A stretch of DNA of 64,000 nucleotides, taken from assembly GCA_030765065.1 (NCBI GenBank), contig CM060985.1:178004096-178068095 (forward strand), in the 5' to 3' direction. Source of the stretch: Deroplatys truncata (Eukaryota; Arthropoda; Insecta; Mantodea; Mantidae). The notes beneath the pieces are model-generated. The model was given only the letters and a program-made list of their open reading frames with translations, did not search any database and was not told where the DNA came from. Shown here in pieces: positions 22,585-34,002 of this stretch (position 1 is its first letter; each line of letters starts with the position of its first letter). A program made the translations under genes and the position numbers.

Positions 22585-22690
22585 TCTTACTACCCTCCTA
22601 TAGTAAGTAGAGGAAGTATTGTATTCCACTCAGGAAATCGATACCCAGATTTCACTAGCAATATACGGCTTGAACCTCCTTAAATAAAAA
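22585..22690 (+). repeat. Family H 5' piece (host of nested copy)
   Basis: CTATAGTAAGTAGAGGAAGTATTGTATTCCACTC, ATTTCACTAGCAATATACGG and CTCCTTAAATAAAAAAA. Broken exactly in the internal A-tract that follows CTGAATCC in the consensus. Family H plus-strand sequence resumes at 23226 after a nested inverted copy. Confidence 0.75.
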
Positions 22691-23225
22691 AAATTTGATG
22701 TGTTAGCATTTCGTTATAGATATAAAGATAACAGCGACAGCCAAATGTTTAACAACTGGACGCTATATGCTAGCCTTAAAATTCCTTACTGTATCCATGA
22801 CATCGCGAGAAACATCCGAAAATCAACAGGAGTTAAAAAGAATTACAAAGTTTTCTACTGACACAACCATTAATAACGAATATTTCGGAAATAGCTTATG
22901 CAACTAAAATGTTATTTGGAATATAGTATGTTTAAAAACATTTATATTTGTTCTGTGTAGTACGTTTTCGTCTATCGCTTAACATTTTCTTAAATGTCTT
23001 TGTGTTGCATTTTTCAAAGATACTGAACTTAAATACCTATATTTTACGTACCCGAATTTTCGGATTTGAGTTATGCTGTTCCGACAAACATACACACATG
23101 GTCTTTTTTCATTTGTGGGGGGATTTAGAGGGTCTCAGAACATTTATTTCTGGTGAAATCTCGGTATCGAATTTTGTGGGAAATGCAACTTTATCTACCT
23201 ATTATGTACGTAACAGAGAAAGTAA
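22691..23225 (-). repeat. Family H (H-c), internally deleted, nested
   Basis: Starts AAATTTGATGTGTTAG and then jumps to the internal CATTTCGTTATAGATATAAAG. It passes the H-c marker GGACGCTATATGCTAGCC and ends CGTAACAGAGAAAGTAAAC. Minus strand inside a plus-strand host copy. Confidence 0.75.
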
Positions 23226-23375
23226 ACAACGTAGTGTGTATGTATGTGTGTGTTCTTAGAGTGTCTGAGAATAATTAAAAAACGAAAACTTTGTTAATTA
23301 TCAAACTTGGTATCTAAGTTCATCGTGTTTCAAGGGTGCGACATAAAGATTTTCAGGTAAATACCCTCATTATTT
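23226..23375 (+). repeat. Family H host copy, continuation
   Basis: GTGTGTATGTATGTGTGTG microsatellite, then AACGAAAACTTTGTTAATTATCAAACTTGGTA, the conserved block. Continues the copy starting at 22585. Confidence 0.7.
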
Positions 23376-24029
23376 TGTTTTTTTTTTTGATTTCTGAAAA
23401 GTAATTGTAACAAATGTACTAACTCTTTCTAATCTACCATATTGTGACTGTCAGTGTTTATTTTACAAGAATGTGACAAAACTATAATTTCATAAAGTTT
23501 GAGATATTCAGGACAAAGTTTAAGTACATCTATGTAATTGGCTTTATAATTCAGACGAGTCACTTCCCGAAGGCTTATCCAAGCATGATTTTTAGAGGTA
23601 TGACTATCTTATGTTAGACACGTGGGTGGATCATGTAAATTATGCTGGCACCTATTTACATCAGTGCTGGCTAAAGCACTAGTCAGCATATTCCTAGGGT
23701 ATTTAAACGTAACAGTTTTTTGACGGCTGGGGCTCTGTCTATGACTGCAGGGCTCTGTGACGGTCAGCTGTTTAAATTTATTTTGTACTAGTTTACATCT
23801 TCGACATAGGCCCTAGGCACGATGAAATTGGTACGCCGGACGGGAACCCAAAAGCTGTCTCTCTCCCTCTTGAAATGTAGTTTATATTAGTTACTGTAAA
23901 GATAAAAGCCTCTCTTAAAACATAATTATACGTCGATATACTCACTCTTTCACTAACATTCCACCTATTCGCAACCTATAATTATAAATTGTATATAATT
24001 GCACGATGGAGTTCTGATTCATCCTGTAT
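23376..24029. other. No recognised feature
   Basis: AT-rich with a short T12 run near 23380. No gene or repeat recognised. Confidence 0.5.
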
Positions 24030-24481
24030 ATCGCCTTCTCTACTATGTATAGTAAATAGATCTATTGCATTCCACCCAAAAGTTCGATTTCGACAATTCA
24101 CCGAAAAGCGTTGTTTTGAGGCGTCCTGAACCCAAAAAAGGGTTTTTATAAAAGTGCACGCCTGTGTGTGTATGTCTGTGAACAGCATAACTCAAAAACG
24201 AAAAGTCGGATAAACACCAAACTTGGTATTTAAGTTCAATATCTTCCTAAAGATGCTACACGAAGATTTTCAAGAAAATCCCCCTCCAACCACAACTATT
24301 CTCTACATAGAACATAGAACATTCTCTCTGCTATTTACAATAAAGTACATTATCTTAAAGATATTTGCATCGCAAAATGAAATTTCTATCTTCAATCTTC
24401 TGGGAATAATGTGTAAACTCCTCTTCATTCTAAGGAATTTTATATAATCTTGTACAACTGGTAAATGATAAACGATAGACA
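24030..24481 (+). repeat. Family H (H-c) 5' half, host of nested copy
   Basis: GCCTTCTCTACTATGTATAG, the CCTGTGTGTGTATGTCTGTG microsatellite, AACTCAAAAACGAAAAGTCGG, and on to GTAAATGATAAACGATAGAC. There it is split by the minus-strand copy 24482-25329 and resumes at 25330. Confidence 0.85.
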
Positions 24482-25329
24482 AAAATCTGATGTGTTACAC
24501 TCACATGACTTTCTCTACACTTGTACAACCTACTTTTACAAACGCTTATTCTCCATATGCTTCATGTTAATAGAGATGTTAATCTTATTGCTAATTTTCT
24601 TGTAGATTCAAGGGGAATGGGTAGGCTTTAAGCGACAGTCAAATGTTTTAAGAGCTGGTTGCTATGTGGAGAATTCCATACTCTTTGCATGTCCAGGACA
24701 AAAAAATTGAATAACGAATTTGAGAAAAAGTATAAGTATTGGAAAATTTAAGAGAATAACAAGCAATATCTCGAAAATGGTTCACTCAATAAAAAAATGT
24801 ATATGACATAAATTGTGTATTTTAACGCGATCTACATTTTTTCTGTTGTAAAATTTTGTCTATCTCTTATGGTTTACCAGTATGCAAACGTCGTTGACAA
24901 TGAAGAACACTTTTGGCGACCCTTCCAGAAAATTCGACATATACATTTTATTTATCATGAAAATATCTTAAATATATGATATTTTAATCAAAATCTTTAG
25001 AGCAATTTTTGAGAAAGTTAAAATGTTTAAAAAACGTTCCATGTAAAGGGTAATCTTGGGTGGAGGGATTTTCTTGAAAACCTTTGTGTCGTATCGCTGG
25101 AAGATACTGAACCTAAATACCAAGTTTAGTGTTTATCCGACTGTTCGTTTCTGAGTTATGCTGTTCACAGACACACACAGACTCATACAAGGACATGTTT
25201 CCAAAAATACCTTTTTGTTTGGATTCAGGAGGCCCCAAAACATGTATTTCCGGTGAAATCTCGGTATTGAATTTTTGGGTGGAATGCAATAATTTCCCTA
25301 TTTACTGTACGTAGTAGAGAAAGTAAAAA
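24482..25329 (-). mobile_element. Family H (H-a), full-length, nested with clean boundaries
   Basis: AAAAATCTGATGTGTTACAC to ACGTAGTAGAGAAAGTAAAAA, 848 bp. The older host reads GATAGAC immediately to the left and TGTACAAAAAAATGC immediately to the right, which places the ends within the A5 tracts. Confidence 0.93.
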
Positions 25330-25721
25330 TGTACAAAAAAATGCTCATCTCTTTAAAAGAGAATTTATTTCAAACAAGTTTTTGTGGCATAAACCCTTTC
25401 TGAGATGTACGTTACTAATGGTTCAAACTGTTCAATGCTTTGGCATTCTTTTGATGTCTTGTATATTTTCAGTTGTATCTCATGACGTCTTGTAAAGAGC
25501 ATGGAATTTTAAGACCAGCATATAGCGTCCAGTTGTTAAACATTTGACTATCGCTGTTCTCTTTGTATCTATAACAAAATGTGTAATGTAACTGTTTCTG
25601 CAAACGTTTATTCGACTTATAATGAAGTAGATATAAAAACGTTCGTAAGAACAACTTATATACCGATTAATAAACGGTGGCGGGTAGAGAAAATAATGTG
25701 AATGCAACAATAAGATTTTTG
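25330..25721 (+). repeat. Family H (H-c) 3' half of split host
   Basis: TTTTGTGGCATAAACCC, ACCAGCATATAGCGTCCAG and AATAAACGGTGGCGGGTAGAG lead to ATGTGAATGCAACAATAAGATTTTT. These are the H-c version of the 3' end, with the ATIR and hairpin eroded. Confidence 0.85.
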
Positions 25722-26447
25722 TATTACTATTATTATTGTTAAGGGCACCCATTATTAATGGAATGAAAATTATAAACTTGCATTGTCATTCGCTCTAACC
25801 AGCAGAAGTAGATCAATTAAGAAGAAGAAGATCAAGAAAATAGAGATACTGTGTGAGGGTATAAGACAAATCGTATAATCCTTTAATAAAATACAGACTA
25901 GACAAAAACTGAAAGAATGGAGAGTTTCGGGTATTTAAATTAATTATTATTACTATTATTGTTTAAAAATTGTTGGCATATGATTTCTGGTAATTTCCTC
26001 ACGTTTCGTTTACAGATTGACTGAGTGGTGCACAGGAAGACAAGCTGGTGAAGGGTGAGTTTCTTTAATTCTTCTTGTAAGTTGCAGCATAAAAATGTAA
26101 TATCTAGAGAATTGTGGTCATAATTTATATTTGTTCCTCCCTAGTAAATAGCAAGCGTTCGACTTTAAGCCGGGCTACAATCGCGTATATGCGTAGTTTG
26201 CTTTCACTGCAGTGATATCGATATTTCTTGCACCTCACTAGTGCTAATGTTTCGCTCAATAATACATTTATCAGCTGTGTTATACTGCGTCAGTTCCTGT
26301 ATTGAGTTCGAGCTGTAAGGACTGGAGTTTGGTTATTGTACATCTCGAAGTTGAAGTTTATTCAAGGCATCTGTGTTGTGTATGAATTACTTTGGAGCAC
26401 TCTTATTATTGTTGTTGTTCTTGTCTTGTGAGTTCACGTCCTCCCTA
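25722..26447. other. No recognised feature
   Basis: AT-rich sequence with short ATT repeats (25730, 25960). A CTGTGTT-type patch at 26270-26440 precedes the Tc1 fragment. No gene supported. Confidence 0.5.
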
Positions 26448-26775
26448 CTGCACGGGCTGTGGCGGAGCGGTTACACGACAATAACATCCCTGTAATGGAC
26501 TGGCCTGCACAAAGTCCTGACTTGAATCCTATAGAACACCTTTGGAACAACGACTTCGTGCCAGGCCTCACCGACCTACATCGATACCTCTCCTCAGTTC
26601 CACACTCCGTGAAGAATGGGCTGCCAATCCCCAAGAAAGCTTCCAGCACCTGATTGAAAGTATGCCGGCAAGAGTGAACACTGTCATCAAGGCTAAGGGT
26701 GGGCCAACAGCATATTGACTTCCAGCACTACCGATGGAGGGCGCCACGAACTTTTACGTCAATTTCAGTCAGGCG
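26448..26775 (+). pseudogene. Tc1-like transposase 3' fragment (plus arm of palindrome)
   Basis: Reads [20 protein letters not shown], then [13 protein letters not shown], the Tc1 block carrying the DD34E glutamate (NPIEHLW). It then matches the 3' part of the element at 28.9-29.2 kb down to GCGCCACGAACTTTTACGTC. It ends where an inverted copy begins. Confidence 0.85.
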
Positions 26776-27288
26776 TTCCAAAACATCCCAAAGGTGTTCT
26801 ATACGATTCAAGTCCGGAACTCTGTGCAGGCCAGTCCATTACAGGGATGTTATTGTCGTGTAACCGCTCCGCCACAGCCCGTGCAGTAAAAAACAGGTGC
26901 TCGATCGTGTTGAAAGATGCAATCGCCATCCCCGAATTGCTCTTCGAGTGGGAAGCAAGAAGGTGCTTAAAATATCAATGTAATTCTGCCCTGTGATCGT
27001 GCCACGCAAAACAACAAGGGGTGCAAGCCCCCTCCAGGAAAAACACGACCACACCATAACACCACCACCTCCGAATTTTACTGTTGGCACTACACACCCT
27101 GGCAAATGACGTTCACCGGGCTTTCGCCATACTCACACCCTGTCATCGGATCGCCACATTATGTACCGTGATTCGTCACTCCACACAACGTTTTGCTACT
27201 GTTAAATCGTTTAATGTTGACGCTCCTTACACCAAGCGAGGCGTCTTTTGGAATTTTCCTGCGTGATGTGTGGCTTATGAGCAGCCGC
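26776..27288 (-). pseudogene. Tc1-like transposase middle fragment (minus arm of palindrome)
   Basis: On the minus strand it covers the central part of the same Tc1 family: [40 protein letters not shown] and the start of [10 protein letters not shown]. The last 98 bases or so (26781-26888) are the inverted copy of 26448-26560. Frameshifts are present; truncated at both ends. Confidence 0.85.
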
Positions 27289-27295
27289 AGGGGGG

Positions 27296-27405
27296 TCAGA
27301 TTCAGGGGGTCTCAGAACATGTATTTCCGGTGAAATCTCAGTATCGAATTTTGGGTGGAATACAATACTTCCCGGACTTACCATACGTAGTAGAGAAAGT
27401 AAAAA
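27296..27405 (-). repeat. Family H fragment (5' end)
   Basis: GATTCAGGGGGTCTCAGAACATG to GTAGTAGAGAAAGTAAAAAC: only about 110 bp, from the microsatellite-proximal A-tract to the terminus. It abuts the Tc1 fragment directly. Confidence 0.85.
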
Positions 27406-27996
27406 CTCATGCAGTCAAAGAACATTAAGTTAAATAATGTAAATGGGATAATTGACATTACAGTTGATGTCGTCTATTACTGAACGTTCGCGCCCGTTAC
27501 TAGTGAATAGTACTGGTGTAATCAAATTTTAAATCTGTATGCTATAGTTTAGTTGGAACCAAATGAAGTGGATTATGATCATGATTTATCATACAGTTTG
27601 TAATCTTATTTTATAATATAAAGCAGCAGAATTTAATGTTTTGTCATGTCCGTGGTGAAAATCTGTCACAGATCTGTCCATAAAGTCGTAAAACATTTCT
27701 TTACCATGTAATTTGACGAATATGTGAAATAAATGTCTATTACATTTGCTTTTAGATTGTTTACTCGAAAGGCTGCTATAATAAACCTATAGTGCGTTCG
27801 TTATATTTGGTGCAGCTTTTAAACGAAGTAAAAGCAATGAATGTATTTAGTATGTAATTGAGACAAATGGGAATCGCAAATCTAAGAGATGGACAATGAT
27901 TTACACATATCATCATTATGAATACATTGTGCAATAATTATCAATTAATATTGTTAGTAAATATCACATAGAAAACAATATTTCTAAAAGTACTTA
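27406..27996. other. No recognised feature
   Basis: AT-rich sequence between a family H fragment and a full Tc1 element; nothing recognised. Confidence 0.5.
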
Positions 27997-27998
27997 TA

Positions 27999-29210
27999 AA
28001 CTATGTGATCAAAAGTATCCGGACACCCCACAAACATACGTTTTTCATCTTAGGTGCATTGTGCTGCCACCTACTGCCTGGTACTCATTATCAACGACCT
28101 CAGTAGTCATTAGACATGGTGAAACAGCAGAATGGGACGCTCTGTGGAACTCACCGACTTCGATCGTGGTCAGGTGATTGGGTGTCACTTGTGCCACAAG
28201 TCTGTACGCGAGATTTCCACACTCCTAAACATCCCTAGGAACACTGTTTCTGATGTGATAGTGAAGTGGAAACGTGAAGGGACATGTACAGCACAAAAGG
28301 TCGACCTCGTCTGTTTACTGACAGAGACCGCCGATATTTCAAAAGGGTCGTAAAGTGTAATAGGCAGGCATCTATCCAAACCATCACACAGGAATTCCAA
28401 ATTGCATCAGGATCCACTCCAAGTACTATGACAGTCAGGCGTGAGGTGAGAAACCTTGGACTCCATGGTCGAACGGCTGCTCATAAGCCACATATCACAC
28501 AGGAAAATGACAAAAGACGCCAAGCTTGGTATAAGGAGCGTCAACATTACACGATTTAACAGTGGCAAAACGTTGCGTGGAGTGACGAATCACGGTACAC
28601 AATGTGGCGATCCAATGGCAGGGTGTGGATATGGCGAATGACTGGTGAACGTCATCTGCCAGCGTGTGTAGTGCAAACAGTGAAATTCGGAGGTGGTGGC
28701 GTTATGGTGTGGTTGTGATTTTCCTGGAGGGGACTTGCACACCTTGCTGTTTTGCGTGGCAGGATCACAGCGCAGACCTACATTGATATTTTAAGCACCT
28801 TCTTGCTTACACTGTTGAACAGTAATTCGGGAATGGCGATTGCATCTTTCAACACGATCGAGCACCTGTTCATACTGCACGGGCTGTGGCGGAGTGGTTA
28901 CACGACAATAACATCCCCGTAATGGACTGGCCTGCACAGAGTCCTGACTTGAATCCTATAGAACACCTTTGGGATGTTTTGGAACGCCGACTTCGTGCCA
29001 AGCCTCGCCGACCTACATCGATACCTCTCCTCAGTTCTGCACTCCGTGAAGAATAGGCTGCCATTCCCCAAGAAACCTTCCAGCACATGATTCAAAGTAT
29101 GCCTGCGAGAGTGAACGCTGTCATCAAGGCCAACACCATAAAGTAGGAGGGCGGCACGGACGTGTACGTCATTTTCAGCCAGGTGTACGGATACTTTTGA
29201 ATACGTAGTG
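27999..29210 (+). mobile_element. Tc1-like DNA transposon, end-to-end, disabled
   Basis: 1212 bp with TIRs of about 28 bp: CTATGTGATCAAAAGTATCC at the left and GGATACTTTTGAATACGTAG at the right. A TA lies on each side (27997-27998, 29211-29212). It contains one transposase reading region. Both termini are well matched, so this is one of the younger DNA elements in the window. Confidence 0.92.
28132..29146 (+). pseudogene. Tc1-like transposase pseudogene (DD34E)
   Basis: Starts MGRSVELTDFDRGQVIGCHL with the paired-like helix-turn-helix (SVREISTLLNIPRNTVSDVI, residues about 23-42). The frame shifts at about 28300 (GRPRLFTDRDRRYFK onwards) and reaches a TAA near 28557. The catalytic domain then continues: WSDESRYTMWRS (first Asp), [11 protein letters not shown] followed by a stop, [14 protein letters not shown] (second Asp) and [13 protein letters not shown] (Glu). 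The second Asp and the Glu are separated by 34 residues, the DD34E signature. It ends AVIKANTIK-stop. All three catalytic residues survive, but at least two frame changes and three stops prevent an intact product. Confidence 0.9.
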
Positions 29211-29261
29211 TACATGATGTTTTGGTAGTTAGGCCTTACTATACAAAAAATATTTTTGACC

Positions 29262-29856
29262 AAGCGGGATAGCTCAGGGGTAATGTCTGTTGCCCACATT
29301 CGGGATGTCCTAGGTTCAAACCCCATGGGCCAAGCCAATCTGACTGAGGTGCTTTCGTGGTTTCCCTCAGCCACTAAAGTAAATACCGGATTTGATATGT
29401 AATACCACGACCCGAAGTTCACCTTAAGTCTAAAATAATAGTAAAAATGAAAAATAGTTGGCAATAGCGAATGCTGTGCCATCTATCCAAGCAGGTGACT
29501 GGATGGCAACCTGACATCTGCACGGCACGAAGCAGAAGACCCGGCTGATAGGCACTGGGGCCTCTGTGGACACGTAACGAAGCAAGATGTATGTTTACAG
29601 GGATGAGACCTATAAGGCTAGCTACCTTTCTATATGAAAGCTGGACGGCACCTAATGCCAGCTGCACGACATGGACAGGGAATCTGGCAGCTATGCGCTA
29701 GGGTTTCTGTGGACACATGACAAAGCCAGTGGCTACAGGAATGTGGCCTAGAAGGCTAACTGTCCCCCACACATCGATCTAAGGGTTAACACTAACAGAT
29801 CTGTCGCGATATGACCATGTAGTTAAAGCGACGTGAAATAGAGTAATAATAAAAAC
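29262..29856 (+). mobile_element. Long tRNA-derived SINE (SINE-C), plus-strand copy
   Basis: Head GCGGGATAGCTCAGGGGTAA (A-box-like) and CCTAGGTTCAAACCCCATGG (B-box-like), then a body with CCACGACCCGAAGTTC and TTAAGTCTAAAATAATAG. Units built on CGTGCAGANG/CACGGCACGAAGCAGAAG follow, and the tail AGCGACGTGAAATAGAGTAATAATAAAAA closes it. A probable TSD, AAATATTTYTG, is seen on both sides (about 29249 and 29855), one mismatch. About 595 bp. Confidence 0.85.
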
Positions 29857-29866
29857 AAATATTTCT

Positions 29867-30159
29867 GGAGCATTTATTACTAGTAAGATATTTACATTGG
29901 TGGCTGAATTAGGGTAAAACCGTTTCATCCTCAGAAAGTGTTTCAAATTGAAAAAAAAGCTAGGAAACTTGTTGCACAGAAAAATTGACACCCTGAAATA
30001 CGCTAATCATATCTATAGACTTAGATTAAGAATGGCAAGTTAGGTTGAAGTCTTAATACTTCTTTATGCTGGGCTTCACAATGGCACCTCGTGTACGAAC
30101 CAGCAATTTACAGTCCCTACGTTGTATCATGTTAGCTTCGTTTGTCTTCTTGTTGTCAA
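29867..30159. other. No recognised feature
   Basis: Short AT-rich spacer before a transposase fragment. Confidence 0.5.
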
Positions 30160-30636
30160 CTACGCCTCCTGGTGAGCACTAATTTCAAATTCTTGCTGCC
30201 TCCTCTTACGCTTGAATATTATCGTAGGTGAGATAATGTATCCCGTCGGATTGACAGTACAATTGATTGTGTTGTTTACCCCTCGCTCTGCAGTTGTGAT
30301 GAATTCCACTTGATGCTTGCCTTTTTGCGCGATGGCTTTCTGTTGTCGTTTTAGAACCGTTGTAAATCCAGATTCGTCGACGTTGAACATAGTGTTAGCT
30401 GTAATTCTATTCTCATCGACAGTTTTCTCAAAGAGAATTGAGCTCTGGCCCTTATGTTCCTTCTGGCTGGCAGAGAGAGAAAGCTGTGGATTTCTTCTCA
30501 TGAATGGGTAAAACCACTTTTCTCTTGCCATTTTCTTCTCTCTGTTGAAACAATGAGGTAACTCATATTTCTCTGATATATCGATTGCAGGTTTATGAAC
30601 AACTTTGATGGTAAATCCGAAAAAACGTCTGTTCAA
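30160..30636 (-). pseudogene. Tigger/pogo-type (DDE_1) transposase fragment
   Basis: 158 residues open on the minus strand. Features in order: KYELPHCFNREKKMAREKWF (CENP-B/Tigger-type DNA-binding neighbourhood), FMRRNPQLSLS, then FNVDESGFTTVLKRQQKAIA, where NVDES holds the first catalytic Asp of the DDE_1 fold. AERGVNNTINCTVNPTGYII and PTIIFKRKR follow. The later catalytic residues are absent because the homology stops at 30160. The 5' side continues only briefly before losing frame near 30660. A truncated relic of the jerky-like/Tigger class, still open for its length, so a fairly recent loss or a domesticated exon are both possible; I favour a relic because no TIRs or splice context were seen. 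Confidence 0.82.
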
Positions 30637-30728
30637 AGAAGAGGAGTTGGTCTGAGAGAACTTTCTCTATCCCAGCCGTAAAAATGACTTTACTTCATTT
30701 GAGAACGTGTTTTTACTGTCAGCATGTA

Positions 30729-31662
30729 TTTTTACTTTCTCTACTACGTATAGTAAGTAGGGGAAGTACTGTATTCCACCCAAAAATTGGATACCGAGAT
30801 TTCACCGGAAATACATGTTTTGAGATCTCCTGAATCCAAAAAAAGCATTTTTGGAAACATGTCCGTGTGTGTGTGTGTGTGTCTGTCTGTGTGCCTGTCT
30901 GTCTGTGTGTCTGTCTGTGAACAGCATAACTCAGAAACGAACAGTCGGATAAATACCAAACTTAGTATTTAGGTTCAGTATCTTCCAGAGATGCGACACG
31001 AAGGTTTTCAAGAAAATCCCCCCACCCAGAGTACCCTTTAAATGGAACATTTTTCTAAAATTTTAATTTTCTCAAAAATGGTTCTAACGATTTTGATTAA
31101 AATATCATATGTTTAAGATATTTTCATGACAAATAAAATGTATATCTTGAATTTTCTGGGAATGTCTCCAAAAGTATTCTCCATTGTGAACGACTTTTGG
31201 TAAACAGGTAAACCATAACAGATAGACAAAATTTAATACACAAAAGATGTAGATTGCGTTAAAATACACAATTTATGTCATATACATTTTCGTTGTTGAG
31301 TGAACCATTTTCGAGATATTACGTGTTATTCCCTTAAAGTTTTCAATAATTTTCTCAAATGGGAATTCGCTATTCATTTTTTTTGTCTTGTATATGCAAA
31401 GAGTATTAATCTGTGGAAAAGGGAATGGTGCTGCACCTAGCAACCAGCTATTAAGAGATATGTATGTGCTTAAAGGCTACTGTATTTCGATACTGCCCTT
31501 GTAAATATATATTCCCCTTGCATCTACAAGAAAATTAGCAAATAGATAAGAGTCTGCAAATGTTTATCTGGATTAACATGAAGTAGATGGAGAATAAGCG
31601 TTTGTAAAATAGTTTGTACAAAAGTAGAGAAAGTTATGTGAGTGTAACACATCAGATTTTTA
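30729..31662 (+). mobile_element. Family H (H-b), full-length, GTCT-rich microsatellite
   Basis: TTTTTACTTTCTCTACTACG to GTAACACATCAGATTTTT, 934 bp. The microsatellite (30866-30920) mixes GT with repeated GTCT units (GTCTGTCTG), which is informative for family assignment. The conserved block and the H-b marker CTGCACCTAGCAACCAGC are present. Confidence 0.93.
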
Positions 31663-32540
31663 TTGTAGATTTGAATACTCCATATACACGAGGATACTCA
31701 TTAAATACATAGTCGCCGTTTCTGTATGCTAATAAGGCGACCTTCATCTCATCTTCTGTCCATTTTCAGTACATTCCCCTTTTTGCCATCTTGAACTCCT
31801 AAAATCATTACCCCTGTCTATTCCTTACCGTAAAAGTGCACTTAAAAAATCCTAAAATCACTATCCGTGGCTAATACCTATTGTAAAGCTGCACTTATAT
31901 ATTGTCCTAAAATGGACCGTCAGAGCTAGGAAACACGCAGTTGTCCAACTTCAGCAACTGGACGCTGTATGATGCTACAAACACAAAAAATTCAGCTCTA
32001 GTTATTAATTAAAGAAAGGCACTTATGAAATATACTACAGATAATTTACTTACTTACTCGTACTGTATACAGAAGCTTATATTTTGTAGCACAACACCTA
32101 TAACACAAACGAAGAGAATACAGCAATGACAAATATTCTTACTTCTATGGCTACAATCAATTGACTGCTGGACCACGCGAGCTTGACAACATTTCTCACC
32201 GGTAGAGCCAATTTGAAGGTTTAAGTTACCAACACATTGCAAAATACGAAGGTAGTCCAATTTGGGCAACGGTCCAACTTTGAAAACTCTCCCCTACCTA
32301 CGAAGAAATACGCAATAAGAATTTCTGTTGATGTTTGTCTCGATTAATGTAAATTATAATCAGCATTTCTATTTGGGAGTGCAATAAGTCCTTAAAAATC
32401 CAAGAAATGGCACTCGTAGCATCGCAAAAAGTTTGCATTTAGTAAATGTCATCTCTTACTAGGTGACAGTTAAAGTTCGAGCTATATCCATCACGAGGTT
32501 TCGTTGTCATAAACGAGTGAAGCAATAAAAATGTATTTGT
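31663..32540. other. No recognised feature
   Basis: AT-rich. Short stretches near 31940-31980 (AACTGGACGCTGTATGATGC) echo the H-c marker, so a very old family H fragment may be present, but identity is too low to call. Confidence 0.4.
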
Positions 32541-32594
32541 TTAGAAAGATGAAAATAAAACGACTTTCGTACGGTTATTAAACACCTATATATA

Positions 32595-33311
32595 CGAGGG
32601 CAGTCCAGAAAGTCCCAGACGTTTTGGCCTACCGTGGCGATGAGCCGCCATCCTGGTATCAGAAGTTCCTACATTCAGTACGCATCCAACTGTTGTAGCA
32701 TGATGACTGTGCTTTCCCTACTGTGCTCTCTGTGAGTTGTTAAAATATGCGCTGCAATATAAAATACCGCCACTTGAGAAGTGCGGTTGGCTAAACGGAA
32801 CAAACCAATTGAAATTTATCGTCAACTTTGTGATTTTTACGGGCAGAGAATAATGAGTGAAAGCCGAGTCAGGCAATGGTGTATTGATTTTAAAAATGGC
32901 CTTAACCAATGTTCACGACCAGGATCGCAGTGGTAGGCCTAGCCTTATGACTGATGAACTGTCAATGCAAATCAATGACAAAATTCGTGAAAATCGTCGT
33001 TTCACGCTTACAGAACATTCGGAACACTTCCTACAAATTTCAGGGAGTTTGGTGTATCAAATTGATGATTTGATACTGACGCTGAACTGCATGCCGGTGT
33101 AAACCAGTGGTTGAAGTCGCAGGCGGCAGATTTCTACAGAGAAGGTATTGAAAAATTTGTGCCACGGTATGATAAGTGCCTCAATTTGAATGGAGATTAC
33201 GTAGAATAATAGCTTTAGAGTGTACCTTTCAAATGTGGATAATAAACGTTGATATTTGCATTTTATTAATTGTTTATTCCAAAACGTCTGGGACTTTCTG
33301 GATTACCCTCG
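32595..33311 (+). mobile_element. Internally deleted mariner inserted in another mariner
   Basis: 33-bp TIRs: CGAGGGCAGTCCAGAAAGTC... at the left and the complement ending CTGGATTACCCTCG at the right, two mismatches. TA sits on both sides. 717 bp, well below the usual 1.2-1.3 kb for the class. The interior encodes NVHDQDRSGRPSLMTDELSM and KIRENRRFTLTEHSEHFLQI (DNA-binding part). It then jumps to AGVNQWLKSQAADFYREGIE and DKCLNLNGDYVE-stop (the extreme C-terminus), so the whole catalytic core is gone. A deletion derivative that could be moved only by a transposase supplied elsewhere. Confidence 0.93.
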
Positions 33312-34002
33312 TAAAAGACTTAACACCGAAAGGGATCTAAGCCGAGTTGGACGAAGTTCATGGTATATCTGCTCCTGTGTTCGCAACAGTCTACAATTTG
33401 GTAAATAAGTTTAAGCGTGGCCGCGCATCCACAAATGAACATCGTTCAAAACGTCCAGTGGAAGTGACTTCCTCCGAAATTATTGACAAAATCCACGATA
33501 TGGTTTTGAAAGATAGACGAATCAAAACTCGCAAATAGTTGAGGCCATAGACATATCACAAGGTACAGTTTTTACAATTTTGCATCAAAAATTAGGTCTG
33601 AGAAAGATCTCGGCAAGGTGGGTGCCGCGTTTGCCCTCAATGGAGAATAAACGCAATTGTGTGATCGTTTCGGAGGCTGGTTTGGCACTTCTCCGTCACA
33701 ATCCTGACGAGTTTCTCTGTCGAAACGTAACTGTGGATGAAACATGGATACATTACTGCACTCCAGAGACAAAAGTACAGTCGAAACAGTGGGTTTCTAA
33801 GTGAAGATGGTAAAATCGGCCGTCAAGGTAATGGCCTCGGTTTTTTGGGATGCACGCGGTATGCATCGATTACTTGCAGAAAGGAACAACGATAAATTGA
33901 GAGTATTATGCATTATTATTGCACCGGCTGAGCGAAGAAGTGAAGACAAATGGCCCTCATCTGCCAAATAAAACGATTCCCTTCCATCAAGACAATGCAC
34001 GG

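Noticed and set aside
28185-28417. Minus-strand frames overlapping the Tc1 transposase
   Set aside because: Shadows of the plus-strand transposase, whose motifs are unmistakable.
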